From Actinobacteria bacterium OK074 (GTDB lineage: Bacteria; Actinomycetota; Actinomycetes; Streptomycetales; Streptomycetaceae): a DNA stretch of 64,000 nt. The position numbers were made by a program, and so were the translations under genes. Shown here one piece after another: positions 32,867-40,490 of the stretch (within the stretch, counting starts at the first letter, position 1; every line of letters starts with the position of its first letter). A model generated the notes under the pieces. That model saw only the letters and a program-made list of their open reading frames with translations. It was not told the DNA's origin and searched no databases. The stretch lies in the NCBI GenBank assembly GCA_001298575.1, contig LJCV01000275.1, positions 1 through 64,000 of the forward strand. The letters are read 5' to 3'.

Positions 32867-33577
32867 GTGGTGATAGCCGACGACCAGGCCCTGGTCCGCG
32901 CAGGCTTCGGCATGATCCTCGCGGCCGACGGCATCGAAGTCGTCGCGGAGGCCGCCAACGGCGAGCAGGCCCTGGCGGCGGTCCGCCGCACCCGCCCGGA
33001 CCTGGTGCTGATGGACATCCGCATGCCGGACATGGACGGCCTGGAAGCAACAAGACGCATCCTCGCGGCCAACACACCCGCCCCACCCCGGATCATCATG
33101 CTGACCACGTTCGACCTCGGCCGCTACGTCTACGCCACCCTCTCCGCCGGCGCCAGCGGCTTCCTCCTGAAGGACGTCACCCCCGAACACCTGGTGGCCG
33201 CCGTCCGCCTGATCCGCTCCGGCGACGCTCCTGTCCCCCACCCTCACCCCCGCGAACTGGAAGTCCTCCACTCCCTGGCCAAGGGCCTGAACAACGCGGA
33301 ACTCGCGACCCAGTTCCAGCTGAGCGAGGCGACAGTGAAAACCCACGTGGCCCGAATCCTGTCAAAACTCCGCCTACGGGACCGAGCGCAGGCCGTGGTG
33401 GTGGCTTACGAGAGCGGATTGATCACACCCGGGGCGGGAATTCCACCGGCAGAGGATGAATTAACCCTGCGGACGATTAATCTGAACGACGAACCCCAAG
33501 GCCAGATTCAACTCGCCCGACCAGCCCGCAAACCGGCACTCCACGGAGCAATAAGGATCTTGCGAACCGTTGGCTGA
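32867..33577 (+). CDS. NarL/FixJ-family response regulator, probably degraded at its start and linker
   Basis: The receiver has acidic residues (VIADDQALVRAGFGMIL), phospho-acceptor Asp50 (PDLVLMDIRMPDMDGLEATR), MLTTFDL and the Lys in GFLLKDV. The LuxR-type HTH is AELATQFQLSEATVKTHVAR. Two oddities stand out. An ATG with AGGAG upstream (32842) would give MITPTPPT followed by the receiver only if one base near 32865 were absent. The usual linker of about 25 residues between domains is missing (SGDAPVPHPHPRELEVL). The C-terminus also carries a 40-residue unrelated tail. No histidine kinase gene is adjacent. Possibly a pseudogene, or started at GTG 32867. Confidence 0.7.
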   Translation: MVIADDQALVRAGFGMILAADGIEVVAEAANGEQALAAVRRTRPDLVLMDIRMPDMDGLEATRRILAANTPAPPRIIMLTTFDLGRYVYATLSAGASGFLLKDVTPEHLVAAVRLIRSGDAPVPHPHPRELEVLHSLAKGLNNAELATQFQLSEATVKTHVARILSKLRLRDRAQAVVVAYESGLITPGAGIPPAEDELTLRTINLNDEPQGQIQLARPARKPALHGAIRILRTVG

Positions 33578-33689
33578 TGGCTGATGGCTGCACTCCATCA
33601 CTCACGGCCACACACGACGCAGTCCCAAGAAAATCGATGGCCCGACCGCCGCGCCGAGTGAGTGCAGGTTCCGCTGACGGCAGCATAAT

Positions 33690-34589
33690 TCACCGTGCGC
33701 TGCCGCCCGCATGGAGGGAACCATTCTCAATGTCGTCGACATGGACGATTGCGTCCGGGATATCCTTGAAATGCATGAGAGCCCTGACAGAGACTTTATA
33801 GCTCCGCCCCGCCCTCGCCACAGGGAAAGGAAACTGCCCTGCCCTGATGAGTCGATGTGCGGCAGATTCAGCGATCCCCATCACGACCGCGGCTTCTCGG
33901 AGCCCGATGTACGAGGGATAGAGGTCTGAAGCGTAGTAGTAGAGGTTCGAGTCGGAAATCAGGGATCGGGACAGCCCCGAGGACTTCCTCGCCCGGCTGA
34001 CCGACCCCGAACGGCGACCGGCGCGAAGTTCGTCGTGAAAACCCCGTACGGTGTCGAAGCAACCTGCCCCCTGAAACAGCGCTCCAAGCCGCTCAACCCT
34101 GATCTGCTCCGCGACATCCACATCACGGATACTGTTGACATCGATGATCGACGACGCCTTCAGCGCGGATACTTGTGCAGGAATTTCCGGCTCGAAGAAT
34201 AGCCCCTCGCCATCCATCGAATAAGCCGACGAGGTGGCAGCATTGCAATACCTGAAAGCCACTTCGAAGGCGGCCTTCACCATCCGATCCCTGACATGGC
34301 ACGGCGGAACACCCGCGGAAGTTCCTACCCACACCTCCAATGCGCTTGCCACCATGGCCGACCGGATTTCTTCACGTTCGACTTGAAAATCACGGGAGAT
34401 CTTCGCGGACAGCGAGCGGAAACAGGGAACGATACAGTCGAGGATGACCAGCCGCCAGGTATCGTCACCATCCAGATCACACAACCGCCCCATAGCAATC
34501 ATGGACTCCCACAGCCGGGAACTCGAAGCCGACCGGACTCTCGCAGAGATCGCCTCGGAACGGAACTTTGAATAAGTGGGCTGGCGCAT
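33690..34589 (-). CDS. Unknown protein with C-terminal excisionase/MerR-like helix-turn-helix
   Basis: 299 residues from ATG 34589 (GGAG 9 bases upstream). Composition is clearly less GC-rich than the genes to its left. The body is helical with no recognised family (RLVILDCIVPCFRSLSAKIS; MVKAAFEVAFRYCNAATSSA). The last 70 residues are HTH-17-like: YPSYIGLREAAVVMGIAESA then AHRLIRAGQFPFPVARAGRS YKVS in the order helix-turn-helix-wing, as in excisionases and plasmid regulators. It lies left of the first attachment site, so it may be a remnant of an older insertion at the same tRNA. Confidence 0.7.
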   Translation of the reverse strand: MRQPTYSKFRSEAISARVRSASSSRLWESMIAMGRLCDLDGDDTWRLVILDCIVPCFRSLSAKISRDFQVEREEIRSAMVASALEVWVGTSAGVPPCHVRDRMVKAAFEVAFRYCNAATSSAYSMDGEGLFFEPEIPAQVSALKASSIIDVNSIRDVDVAEQIRVERLGALFQGAGCFDTVRGFHDELRAGRRSGSVSRARKSSGLSRSLISDSNLYYYASDLYPSYIGLREAAVVMGIAESAAHRLIRAGQFPFPVARAGRSYKVSVRALMHFKDIPDAIVHVDDIENGSLHAGGSAR

Positions 34590-34896
34590 AAGGTCACACT
34601 CCTCAACATTTCCCACATGCACGCAAACCGGTTCTTCACCGAAAACATCTCGAACATTTCATTCGATTCGATCGAAGATATCCGGCATGACTCGCACTCC
34701 CTTTTCGCCGACCATCCGTAACCGAGCATGGCGAACCAGGAAGAACCTAACGCCCCACCTTCAATAAGTTCACCCAATCGTGTAATAAATGTTTGAATTC
34801 AGACTTTTCAGATTTTACAGCGAACCCACCACAGCCGCTCGACGCATCCATATCACCAGCCTCGTTAAACCAAAAAGAACACGAAACCGGACCCCA
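34590..34896. other. AT-rich intergenic region
   Basis: About 300 bp of markedly lower GC between the HTH protein and two short frames. It presumably holds the promoter of the minus-strand gene. No gene, terminator or repeat could be supported. Confidence 0.4.
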
Positions 34897-35004
34897 ATGA
34901 CGCGGCCGGTGATAGCCGGCAGGCGCTCAAGGGCCTACACCGGAAGCGCGCACAGACGGCCGCCACCCGCACGACGGAGCCGCCGCACCGCAGGCACAAT
35001 CTGA
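34897..35004 (+). CDS. Possible small Arg-rich peptide, 35 residues
   Basis: A short frame from ATG 34897 giving TRPVIAGRRSRAYTGSAHRR and a basic C-terminus (PPPARRSRRTAGTI). It ends in the sequence CTGAACGA, as does the next short frame, and both have CGACG-rich 3' parts, suggesting a duplicated unit. The ribosome site is weak. Low confidence. Confidence 0.25.
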   Translation: MTRPVIAGRRSRAYTGSAHRRPPPARRSRRTAGTI

Positions 35005-35025
35005 ACGAAACGAGCTGGGGTCGAC

Positions 35026-35181
35026 ATGCCCACGATCGACGCCATGAGCCGCATGGGCGACCACTTCATGCCACGCCTGGGCCTCGAGCCGGAACCCACG
35101 ACTGAGACCACAGCCGGGACCACGGCTGGAAGCAGTGGCGCCCCATCCGCCCGACGACGACTCCGCCGACGGATCGTCTGA
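35026..35181 (+). CDS. Possible small peptide, 51 residues, Arg-rich C-terminus
   Basis: From ATG 35026 (GGGG nine bases upstream): PTIDAMSRMGDHFMPRLGLE, a Thr/Gly/Ser stretch (TTETTAGTTAGSSGA) and RRRLRRRIV. The 3' end resembles that of the 35-residue frame 20 bp upstream. It stops just before the hairpin and tRNA fragment. It could be a real small gene of the island or chance. No family recognised. Confidence 0.3.
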   Translation: MPTIDAMSRMGDHFMPRLGLEPEPTTETTAGTTAGSSGAPSARRRLRRRIV

Positions 35182-35190
35182 ACGACAGAA

Positions 35191-35219
35191 CCCCAGATCA
35201 GAAATCATCTGACCTGGGG
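35191..35219. terminator. Hairpin 3' of the first tRNA-Thr fragment
   Basis: CCCCAGATCAG pairs with CTGACCTGGGG (one mismatch) around a 7-base loop. On the minus strand it follows the tRNA 3' end, the place of a tRNA transcription terminator. The second attachment copy has an equivalent hairpin. Confidence 0.6.
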
Positions 35220-35226
35220 CTTAGGT

Positions 35227-35270
35227 AGAGCCGCGTTCGGGATTCGAACCCGAGACCTACGCATTACGAG
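35227..35270 (-). repeat. Attachment site: 3' fragment of tRNA-Thr(CGU), copy 1
   Basis: On the minus strand this reads anticodon loop CTCGTAA, the variable region and the T-arm GGTTCGAATCC, then the acceptor end. The 5' half of a tRNA is absent, so this is not a functional gene. It matches the copy at 41946-41989 in 43 of 44 bases; the single difference is in the acceptor stem. Such 3' tRNA duplications are left by site-specific integrases of actinobacterial elements. The anticodon assignment is from the loop. Confidence 0.85.
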
Positions 35271-35317
35271 GGCCTGCAAGATCGTGACCCTTGGTGATCG
35301 ACGATCAAGCACGGTCT

Positions 35318-35335
35318 GATTTTACCTGGTCAGAG
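35318..35335. promoter_or_regulatory. Possible integrase arm-type site beside attachment copy 1
   Basis: GATTTTACCTGGTCAGAG starts 48 bases beyond the end of the tRNA-derived repeat. It matches AGTTTTGCCTGATCAGAG (42037-42054) in 14 of 18 positions, and that site lies at exactly the same distance from copy 2. Conserved sequence and spacing suggest integrase or excisionase binding sites; binding itself is inferred. Confidence 0.35.
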
Positions 35336-35578
35336 ACCTGTCAGACTCTCGGACGTGACGCCAGGGTCCACCGCATGCTTACCCGGTCCACTCACGCATC
35401 TCGTACGGCGATCCAACCAACGGAATCTTGGGCGCAGAGCTGAGCTAGGACTAGTAACCCCAGCCGCAGAGTGCTGTGGCCCCCGAAGTCGACGGATCAG
35501 TCGGCACGAAGCGTGAAACAATCGTCTTGCCGCAGGCCGCATACGGTCGGGATCACCCACATGCCCTTGGAGACAACC

Positions 35579-37312
35579 ATGACGACCGGTCCCGGGGGGC
35601 TCGAGGCCCAGCCCACCGCCACCACTTACGAACTCGGAGACTTGATCCCACTCGCCTGGAGCGGACGGATCCGTGTACCCCACTTCCAGCGCGACTTCCG
35701 CTGGCAGAGCCAGGATGTCCTGCGTCTGTTCGACAGCATCGTAAAAGGCTACCCCATCGGAAACCTGCTGTTGTGGGTGCGTAGGCAGCAGTCGGAGGAA
35801 TTCATCCTTGGCCGACTCCGGCTAACAGCGCCAGCACACGACGAGTCGTTGTGGGTCGTGGATGGACAACAGCGTCTGACAAGCCTGGCCAACGCTCTGA
35901 GCCCCGAGGGCCATCCTTACAAGCCCTTCAACGTGTACTACGACCTAGCCGCAAAGGAGTTCGTGGAGAGCCCTCATTCTCCAGAGCCTCACTACATCGC
36001 CCTACCCATCCTGTTTGATCTTAAGAAGCTACTCACTTGGTTTCGGACGGACGGCCTCACCGCTTCCGACTATTTCGACGAAGCCGAGCGGGTCGCCACC
36101 GCCCTACGCCAGTACAAGGTCCCTGCCTACCTCGTACGGCAGGATGACAGAGCCGTCCTGACCGACATTTTCGACCGGATGAACAACTTCGGCCGCAAGC
36201 TGAACCGCGGTGAGATCTTCTCCGCGCTGTACTCAGGTGAGGAGAAGGGCGCTGGCGAGCGTCTGACGTTGGCCAAGATCTCGGACAATGTCGCGGCCCG
36301 GACTGGCTTTGGCAGCATCGACATCGGCACCATCCTCGCGTCGGTTCTGGCACGACGCGGCCCCGACCCGATGCGGGACATTCGTGTGGAGTTCTCCCTG
36401 GCCGGTCGCCGTACGCAGTCCGAGTTCCCAGACGAGGACGAACCCACGGCTTTTTCCCAGGGCGAGGAAGCGCTGGTTCGAGCAGTCCAATTCCTGATCC
36501 GGGAAGCCGGCGTACCTCATATCGCCTTGCTGCCCTATAGGGCCTTGCTCGTGACTCTTACTCGGTTCTTTGCACACTTCCCGAATCCAGGGCCCAACAA
36601 CCTCCGGTTGCTACGGAGGTTGTACTGGCGGCTCTCACTCGTTGGCCCCATGGTCTTCAGAGGTAGTTTCACGCAGTTCAGCCGCAGCCTCGGCGGGAAA
36701 ATCCGGCCCGGTGAAGAGGAAGCCTCGCTCCACGCCATGCTGGACGCCATCTCCGATGCAAGCCCAGTCTTGCCCAGCGCTGACCGCTTCCGCACCAACG
36801 AAGCAACAACGAAGATCATCCTGAGCGCCTGGTGGTCTCTGAGCCCCCGTTCACTCACCACCGGCGAGGTCCTAGACGCACAGAGTCTCAACACCCTGCT
36901 GGAGCAGGACAGGACGGCGGCGAACGCCGCCCCAATGATCTACCCCCGGCTCGGGGACCCACGGTCGAGGCTATCGCCCGCCAATCGACTGTTCCTACCC
37001 ACCGGCATGGATCCCGTGTCCGAGATCCCGGCAGCCATCGCGATGCAGCCACTAGAGATCGACGATCAGACCTGGAACGCCGTACTGGCCTCGCACCAGC
37101 TCGACCGCGATGTTGCCGCGTTGGCAGATCAGGACCGCAATGCCTTTCTGTCCGCGCGCCAGGAGCGCATCCGGGAGCAGCTGGGCGATTTCATCAACCG
37201 TACGGCAGAGTGGGACTACGAAGACACTCCCACACTGGATTCGCTGAATCTGGACGACGAGTTCGACGAATTCGATGAGACAGACGTCCCTACCGTTCCC
37301 GAAGGATACTGA
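35579..37312 (+). CDS. DUF262 (GmrSD-like N-terminal) domain protein
   Basis: 577 residues from ATG 35579 (GGAG upstream). The DUF262 core has VPHFQRDFRWQSQDVLRLFD, KGYPIGNLLLWVR, LWVVDGQQRLTSL (the DGQQR signature, 95-99) and DIFDRMNNFGRKLNRGEIF. DUF262 is a ParB/sulfiredoxin-like NTPase domain found in type IV restriction GmrS and other defence proteins. No C-terminal DUF1524/HNH nuclease motif is seen; the C-terminus is acidic (LDDEFDEFDETDV). A HipA-like kinase gene starts 46 bp downstream, so the nuclease or effector role may lie elsewhere. The two genes are probably one transcript. Confidence 0.88.
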   Translation: MTTGPGGLEAQPTATTYELGDLIPLAWSGRIRVPHFQRDFRWQSQDVLRLFDSIVKGYPIGNLLLWVRRQQSEEFILGRLRLTAPAHDESLWVVDGQQRLTSLANALSPEGHPYKPFNVYYDLAAKEFVESPHSPEPHYIALPILFDLKKLLTWFRTDGLTASDYFDEAERVATALRQYKVPAYLVRQDDRAVLTDIFDRMNNFGRKLNRGEIFSALYSGEEKGAGERLTLAKISDNVAARTGFGSIDIGTILASVLARRGPDPMRDIRVEFSLAGRRTQSEFPDEDEPTAFSQGEEALVRAVQFLIREAGVPHIALLPYRALLVTLTRFFAHFPNPGPNNLRLLRRLYWRLSLVGPMVFRGSFTQFSRSLGGKIRPGEEEASLHAMLDAISDASPVLPSADRFRTNEATTKIILSAWWSLSPRSLTTGEVLDAQSLNTLLEQDRTAANAAPMIYPRLGDPRSRLSPANRLFLPTGMDPVSEIPAAIAMQPLEIDDQTWNAVLASHQLDRDVAALADQDRNAFLSARQERIREQLGDFINRTAEWDYEDTPTLDSLNLDDEFDEFDETDVPTVPEGY

Positions 37313-37358
37313 CCACTGCGTCGGGTATAGCCAACGAAAGAAACGGACTACTCACACG

Positions 37359-38618
37359 ATGAGTTCCCTCCCCGAGATCTACTATGCGGTTCTCCTTCAC
37401 GGACTGCGCGTCGGAACGCTGTGCCAGAAAGGGGACTACACGCGCTTCGTGATGAGCGAACACTATCTGGAGGACCCCCAGCGATTCGTTCTCGGCTTGC
37501 GGTTCGAGGAGAATCTCAGGGCGCCTTACGCGTCGGCACTACGGCTGCCCAAGTGGTTCTCCAACCTTCTTCCCGAGGGGCCCCTCCGCGAATGGATCGC
37601 CGATGACCGAGGAGTCTCCCTTGATCGAGAGATGGAACTCCTGGCCCAAGTCGGCCACGACCTGCCGGGAGCCGTCCAAGTTCTGCGTACAGAAGGACCG
37701 GAAGACGGCTGGGAGTGGCAGGACCCTTCAAGCGGTGGAGAACCATCCATGGAAGGAGCTGGCAGCCGGTCCCCGTGGCGCTTCTCCCTTGCAGGAGTAG
37801 CGCTGAAGTTCTCCATGCTTGCGCATGGCGACCGGCTAACGGTGCCCACTGCCGGAGAGCTCGGTGACTGGCTAGTCAAGTTCCCCGATTACAGGCATGC
37901 GGATGTGCCACGCAACGAATTTTCGATCATGTCCCTCGCTAAAACAGTCGGAATCGATGTTCCCGACGTACGCCTACTACATCGCGACCAACTCGAAGGG
38001 CTACCCGATCGCATGTGGCCGAACTCAGAGGAATGGGCGTATGCCGTACGGCGCTTCGATCGTGCCGAGGGCGGGAGCCGGTCACGAATTCACATTGAGG
38101 ATCTTGCGCAAGTACGAGATAAATATCCGCAGGACAAGTACATGTCATCCTTCGAAACCGTCGCGGCTATTTCCTATCGAGGACAGGACGTGGCCTCTCT
38201 TCGCGAGGCCGCTCGGCGGATCGCGTTCTCCATCGCTGTCGGAAACGGCGACGGGCACCTGAAAAATTGGTCCGTCATCTATCGCGACGGCCGTATGCCC
38301 TCGTTGTCCCCAGTGTATGACTTGGTCTCAACGACCCCTTATGCCCCCAGTGATGAGCCGGAGGACCTGGGTCTGAAGTTCGGCGGCAGCAAGCGTTTCG
38401 ACAGGGTGAGGATCTCTACTTTCGAGCGGCTCGAAAGCGCATTGGACCAACGGTTCGGTACCTCTGATGCTCATCTCGCGGCCGTGGCGGAGGATACGGT
38501 ACAAGCAGTCCGCGAGCACTGGACCGCACACGAAGAGACACTCGCGGCCAATCCCTCGCTTCGCGAGGCAGTGAGCAACTGGATCTCCGAGTCCACAACT
38601 CGCCTACTTGATAAGTAG
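37359..38618 (+). CDS. HipA-like serine/threonine kinase
   Basis: 419 residues from ATG 37359. The N-terminal lid region (YYAVLLHGLRVGTLCQKGDY; LPKWFSNLLPEGPLREWI) and the kinase core are complete: ALKFSML with Lys150, PRNEFSIMSLA, the catalytic loop VGNGDGHLKNWSV (Asp298) and the metal-binding LSPVYDLVST (Asp321). HipA phosphorylates glutamyl-tRNA synthetase and causes growth arrest; other HipA-like kinases have different targets. No HipB-type HTH antitoxin is adjacent, which is unusual. Instead it follows the DUF262 gene by 46 bp. The catalytic loop has Gly where most have Thr/Asp (N-G-D-G-H). Confidence 0.88.
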   Translation: MSSLPEIYYAVLLHGLRVGTLCQKGDYTRFVMSEHYLEDPQRFVLGLRFEENLRAPYASALRLPKWFSNLLPEGPLREWIADDRGVSLDREMELLAQVGHDLPGAVQVLRTEGPEDGWEWQDPSSGGEPSMEGAGSRSPWRFSLAGVALKFSMLAHGDRLTVPTAGELGDWLVKFPDYRHADVPRNEFSIMSLAKTVGIDVPDVRLLHRDQLEGLPDRMWPNSEEWAYAVRRFDRAEGGSRSRIHIEDLAQVRDKYPQDKYMSSFETVAAISYRGQDVASLREAARRIAFSIAVGNGDGHLKNWSVIYRDGRMPSLSPVYDLVSTTPYAPSDEPEDLGLKFGGSKRFDRVRISTFERLESALDQRFGTSDAHLAAVAEDTVQAVREHWTAHEETLAANPSLREAVSNWISESTTRLLDK

Positions 38619-38957
38619 TAGGGCTACGCCCGGGACTCCTGGCTGTGCACTGCAGCCCTCAATCTGACGGTGAATTCGAGAGGCCGTTACTGTCGCCTCC
38701 CTACAAGCACTCAAAGGCATCGCGCTGTCGACTTCCCTTGCCGAACCAAGCAGCGCAGCCGATCACGCCTGGTCGACCCTGGCGAAGCACGCGTCCACTC
38801 GTTGGCTCTAGCGCGGGTATGAATCCAGCCAATAATAGCCGATTCTCCTTCCCTCTGTATCGCCATGATCTTACTTTGTGCGCCTTAAGATGCTTGTTGC
38901 GCCCGCCGAAGACGGTTCTTCTTCCTGAATTCACTGACGGCGCCCCTCACGAATAAA
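38619..38957. other. Intergenic region of low GC
   Basis: About 340 bp between the HipA-like gene and the Nudix remnant, with lower GC. The frames 38645-38956 (plus) and 38701-38934 (minus) have no ribosome site and no recognisable domain. Probably decayed DNA. Confidence 0.4.
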
Positions 38958-39472
38958 TCAGGCGACCTGAAGAACCCCCAGGTGGTGAGGTCCGGAAGTA
39001 ACACAGACTCTATTTCCAGCTGTCAAGGGAGACTTGCGGCCCGCTGGCTGCCAAATAGCGGTGCAGGGATTAGCAGTGGTGTCCACGAACTCCTCGGGGA
39101 TGGAGTCGGCGTCGGCCCACCGGGCCTGGGCGTGTTTGCGGGGTTCGGATTCGCCGGTCCATTCATGGGCGGTGAAGACGACGGTGAGGAAGCCGTTGGG
39201 GGCTTCGACGCCCCAAGGCACCGTTTCACGGTCGGGCCGGTCTCTTCGTACAGCTCCCGCACCGCGGTCTCGGTGATGGGTTCCCCGGGTTCGCTCTTGC
39301 CAGCGGGAAGATCCCACATCCCCTGTGCGAACTTGGCGTTCTCGCTGCGCTGGAGGAGGACGACGCGGTTGGTGGCCTTGTCGTGGACGATGACGGCGGC
39401 GACCAGCAGGGTCATGGATTCGAGGGCGGGCGGTAGGGGTTTGGGCTGGTCGTCGATTGACCGTTGAGCCAC
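38958..39472 (-). pseudogene. Frameshifted Nudix hydrolase remnant
   Basis: The first frame (ATG 39472) gives a good Nudix start: SMTLLVAAVIVHDKATNRVV, GMWDLPAGKSEPGEPITETA, AVRELYEETG (Nudix box intact). Then it falls into Pro/Ser-rich nonsense. The continuation is in another frame: WGVEAPNGFLTVVFTAHEWT and ARWADADSIPEEFVDTTANP. About ten codons around the junction (near 39255) are also missing. Streptomyces often pair this Nudix type with an HTH-TPR regulator, and the tail of such a regulator lies next to it. Confidence 0.8.
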
Positions 39473-39508
39473 GGCTGGTGTCCCTTCGTCGGCCGGTTGG
39501 TGGGCAGC

Positions 39509-40080
39509 TTAGGCCAGTGCTTCGCGTGCGCGGCGGGCGAGTTCGGCGGCTCCGGGCACTTTGCGGCGCTGGTAGATGGAGAGGGTGGAGCGCAGCGAGG
39601 TGATGGCCTTGCGGGTGCGGCCGGAGGTCATGCCCTCCATCAGGGTCAGCGCCTGGGCCCAGCCTGCGACCGCCTCGTCGGCGCGGGCCTGGTCGCCGAG
39701 GTCGGCGCAGGTGAGGGTGTGGGTGATGCGGAGGAGGGCTTCGGTCTGGCCGTCCACCTGTTCGAGACCGCGCCGCAGGGCGCCGTCGACCAGGTCGACG
39801 CAGTGGTGGGGTTGTTTGAGGCTGAGGGCTTGATGGGCGAGGGCTCGCATCATCCAAGCGGCGTGGCCGTGCGGATCGGCTTCGCAGGCGAGCTGGTAGT
39901 AGCGCTGGGCGGCGTCTTCCTGGCCGAGGTCGTGGTGCTTCCACCTGCCAGGTAGGCGAGTTCGGCCACCGCGCCGAAGGCGGCCCGGCGTAAGGCTTCG
40001 CTCGGGTAGCGGCCCCGGAGCATGCGGGCGGTGGCCTCGTGGTCGTGGGCGAGGGGCATGGCGACGCCGGCGGTGGCTGC
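39509..40080 (-). pseudogene. Truncated, frameshifted HTH/TPR-type regulator remnant
   Basis: Only the C-terminal TPR-like part remains. One frame gives PLAHDHEATARMLRGRYPSE ALRRAAFGAVAELAYLAG from about 40065. After a frameshift near 39950 the other gives AAQRYYQLACEADPHGHAAW, VDLVDGALRRGLEQVDGQTE and RKAITSLRSTLSIYQRRKVP. This is typical of Streptomyces XRE regulators with TPR tails; the HTH part is absent. The break at about 40080 coincides with the start of the HAD fragment, indicating an old recombination junction. Confidence 0.7.
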
Positions 40081-40082
40081 TC

Positions 40083-40490
40083 ATGCAGGTGATCCGGAGC
40101 GGCCTGGTCACCCCCGTCTGGTGCACCAGCTGGCGCCACGACGCCAGCACTCTGATCGGCCCGCTCCTCGGTCTACCGCCCCTGCCGTTCGTCGACCTCC
40201 CACGCCCGCAGATCACCACCAGCCACCCCAACCGATACCTCTGGAAACGCGGCCACGTCGGCGTCTGGCTTAACGACACACCCGTCACTGGATCGAGACG
40301 GCTCCACCAGCGTCGACCACGAATGGGCCACCAAACGCACCGCCTACGGCCGGACAACCGCATTGATCCAGCCCGACCTTCATGTCGACCTCCTGGCCGA
40401 GCACCTGGTCGAGGTTCTGGGGCGGACCGCGCTGTTGCCCATCGCATCGGCTGCCGCCTCCGACGCCTCATCCAAAGCGGAAGCCGCCTA
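40083..40490 (+). pseudogene. Fragment of a HAD-type (Swiss-army-knife-like) phosphatase
   Basis: The reading VTPVWCTSWRHDASTLIGPL LGLPPLPFVDLP, then WKRGHVGVWLN, followed in a shifted frame by SVDHEWATKRTAYGRTTALI and LLAEHLVEVLG, matches the C-terminal part of HAD proteins of the RNA-repair-associated type common in actinomycetes. The N-terminal catalytic Asp motif is missing and there is a frameshift near 40290. The IS630 element is inserted at its 3' end. Confidence 0.6.

Noticed and set aside
32842..33459. A 205-codon plus frame starting at the best ribosome site near the response regulator
   Set aside because: It gives Arg/Pro-rich nonsense; the ATG is real-looking only because the true receiver frame is shifted by one base.
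35227..35270. A functional tRNA-Thr gene at either attachment copy
   Set aside because: Only the anticodon loop to acceptor part is present in both copies; the 5' acceptor and D-arm are replaced by unrelated sequence, so neither can fold as a tRNA.
38645..38956. A 103-codon frame after the HipA-like gene
   Set aside because: No ribosome site, no domain, low-complexity composition in a low-GC decayed stretch.
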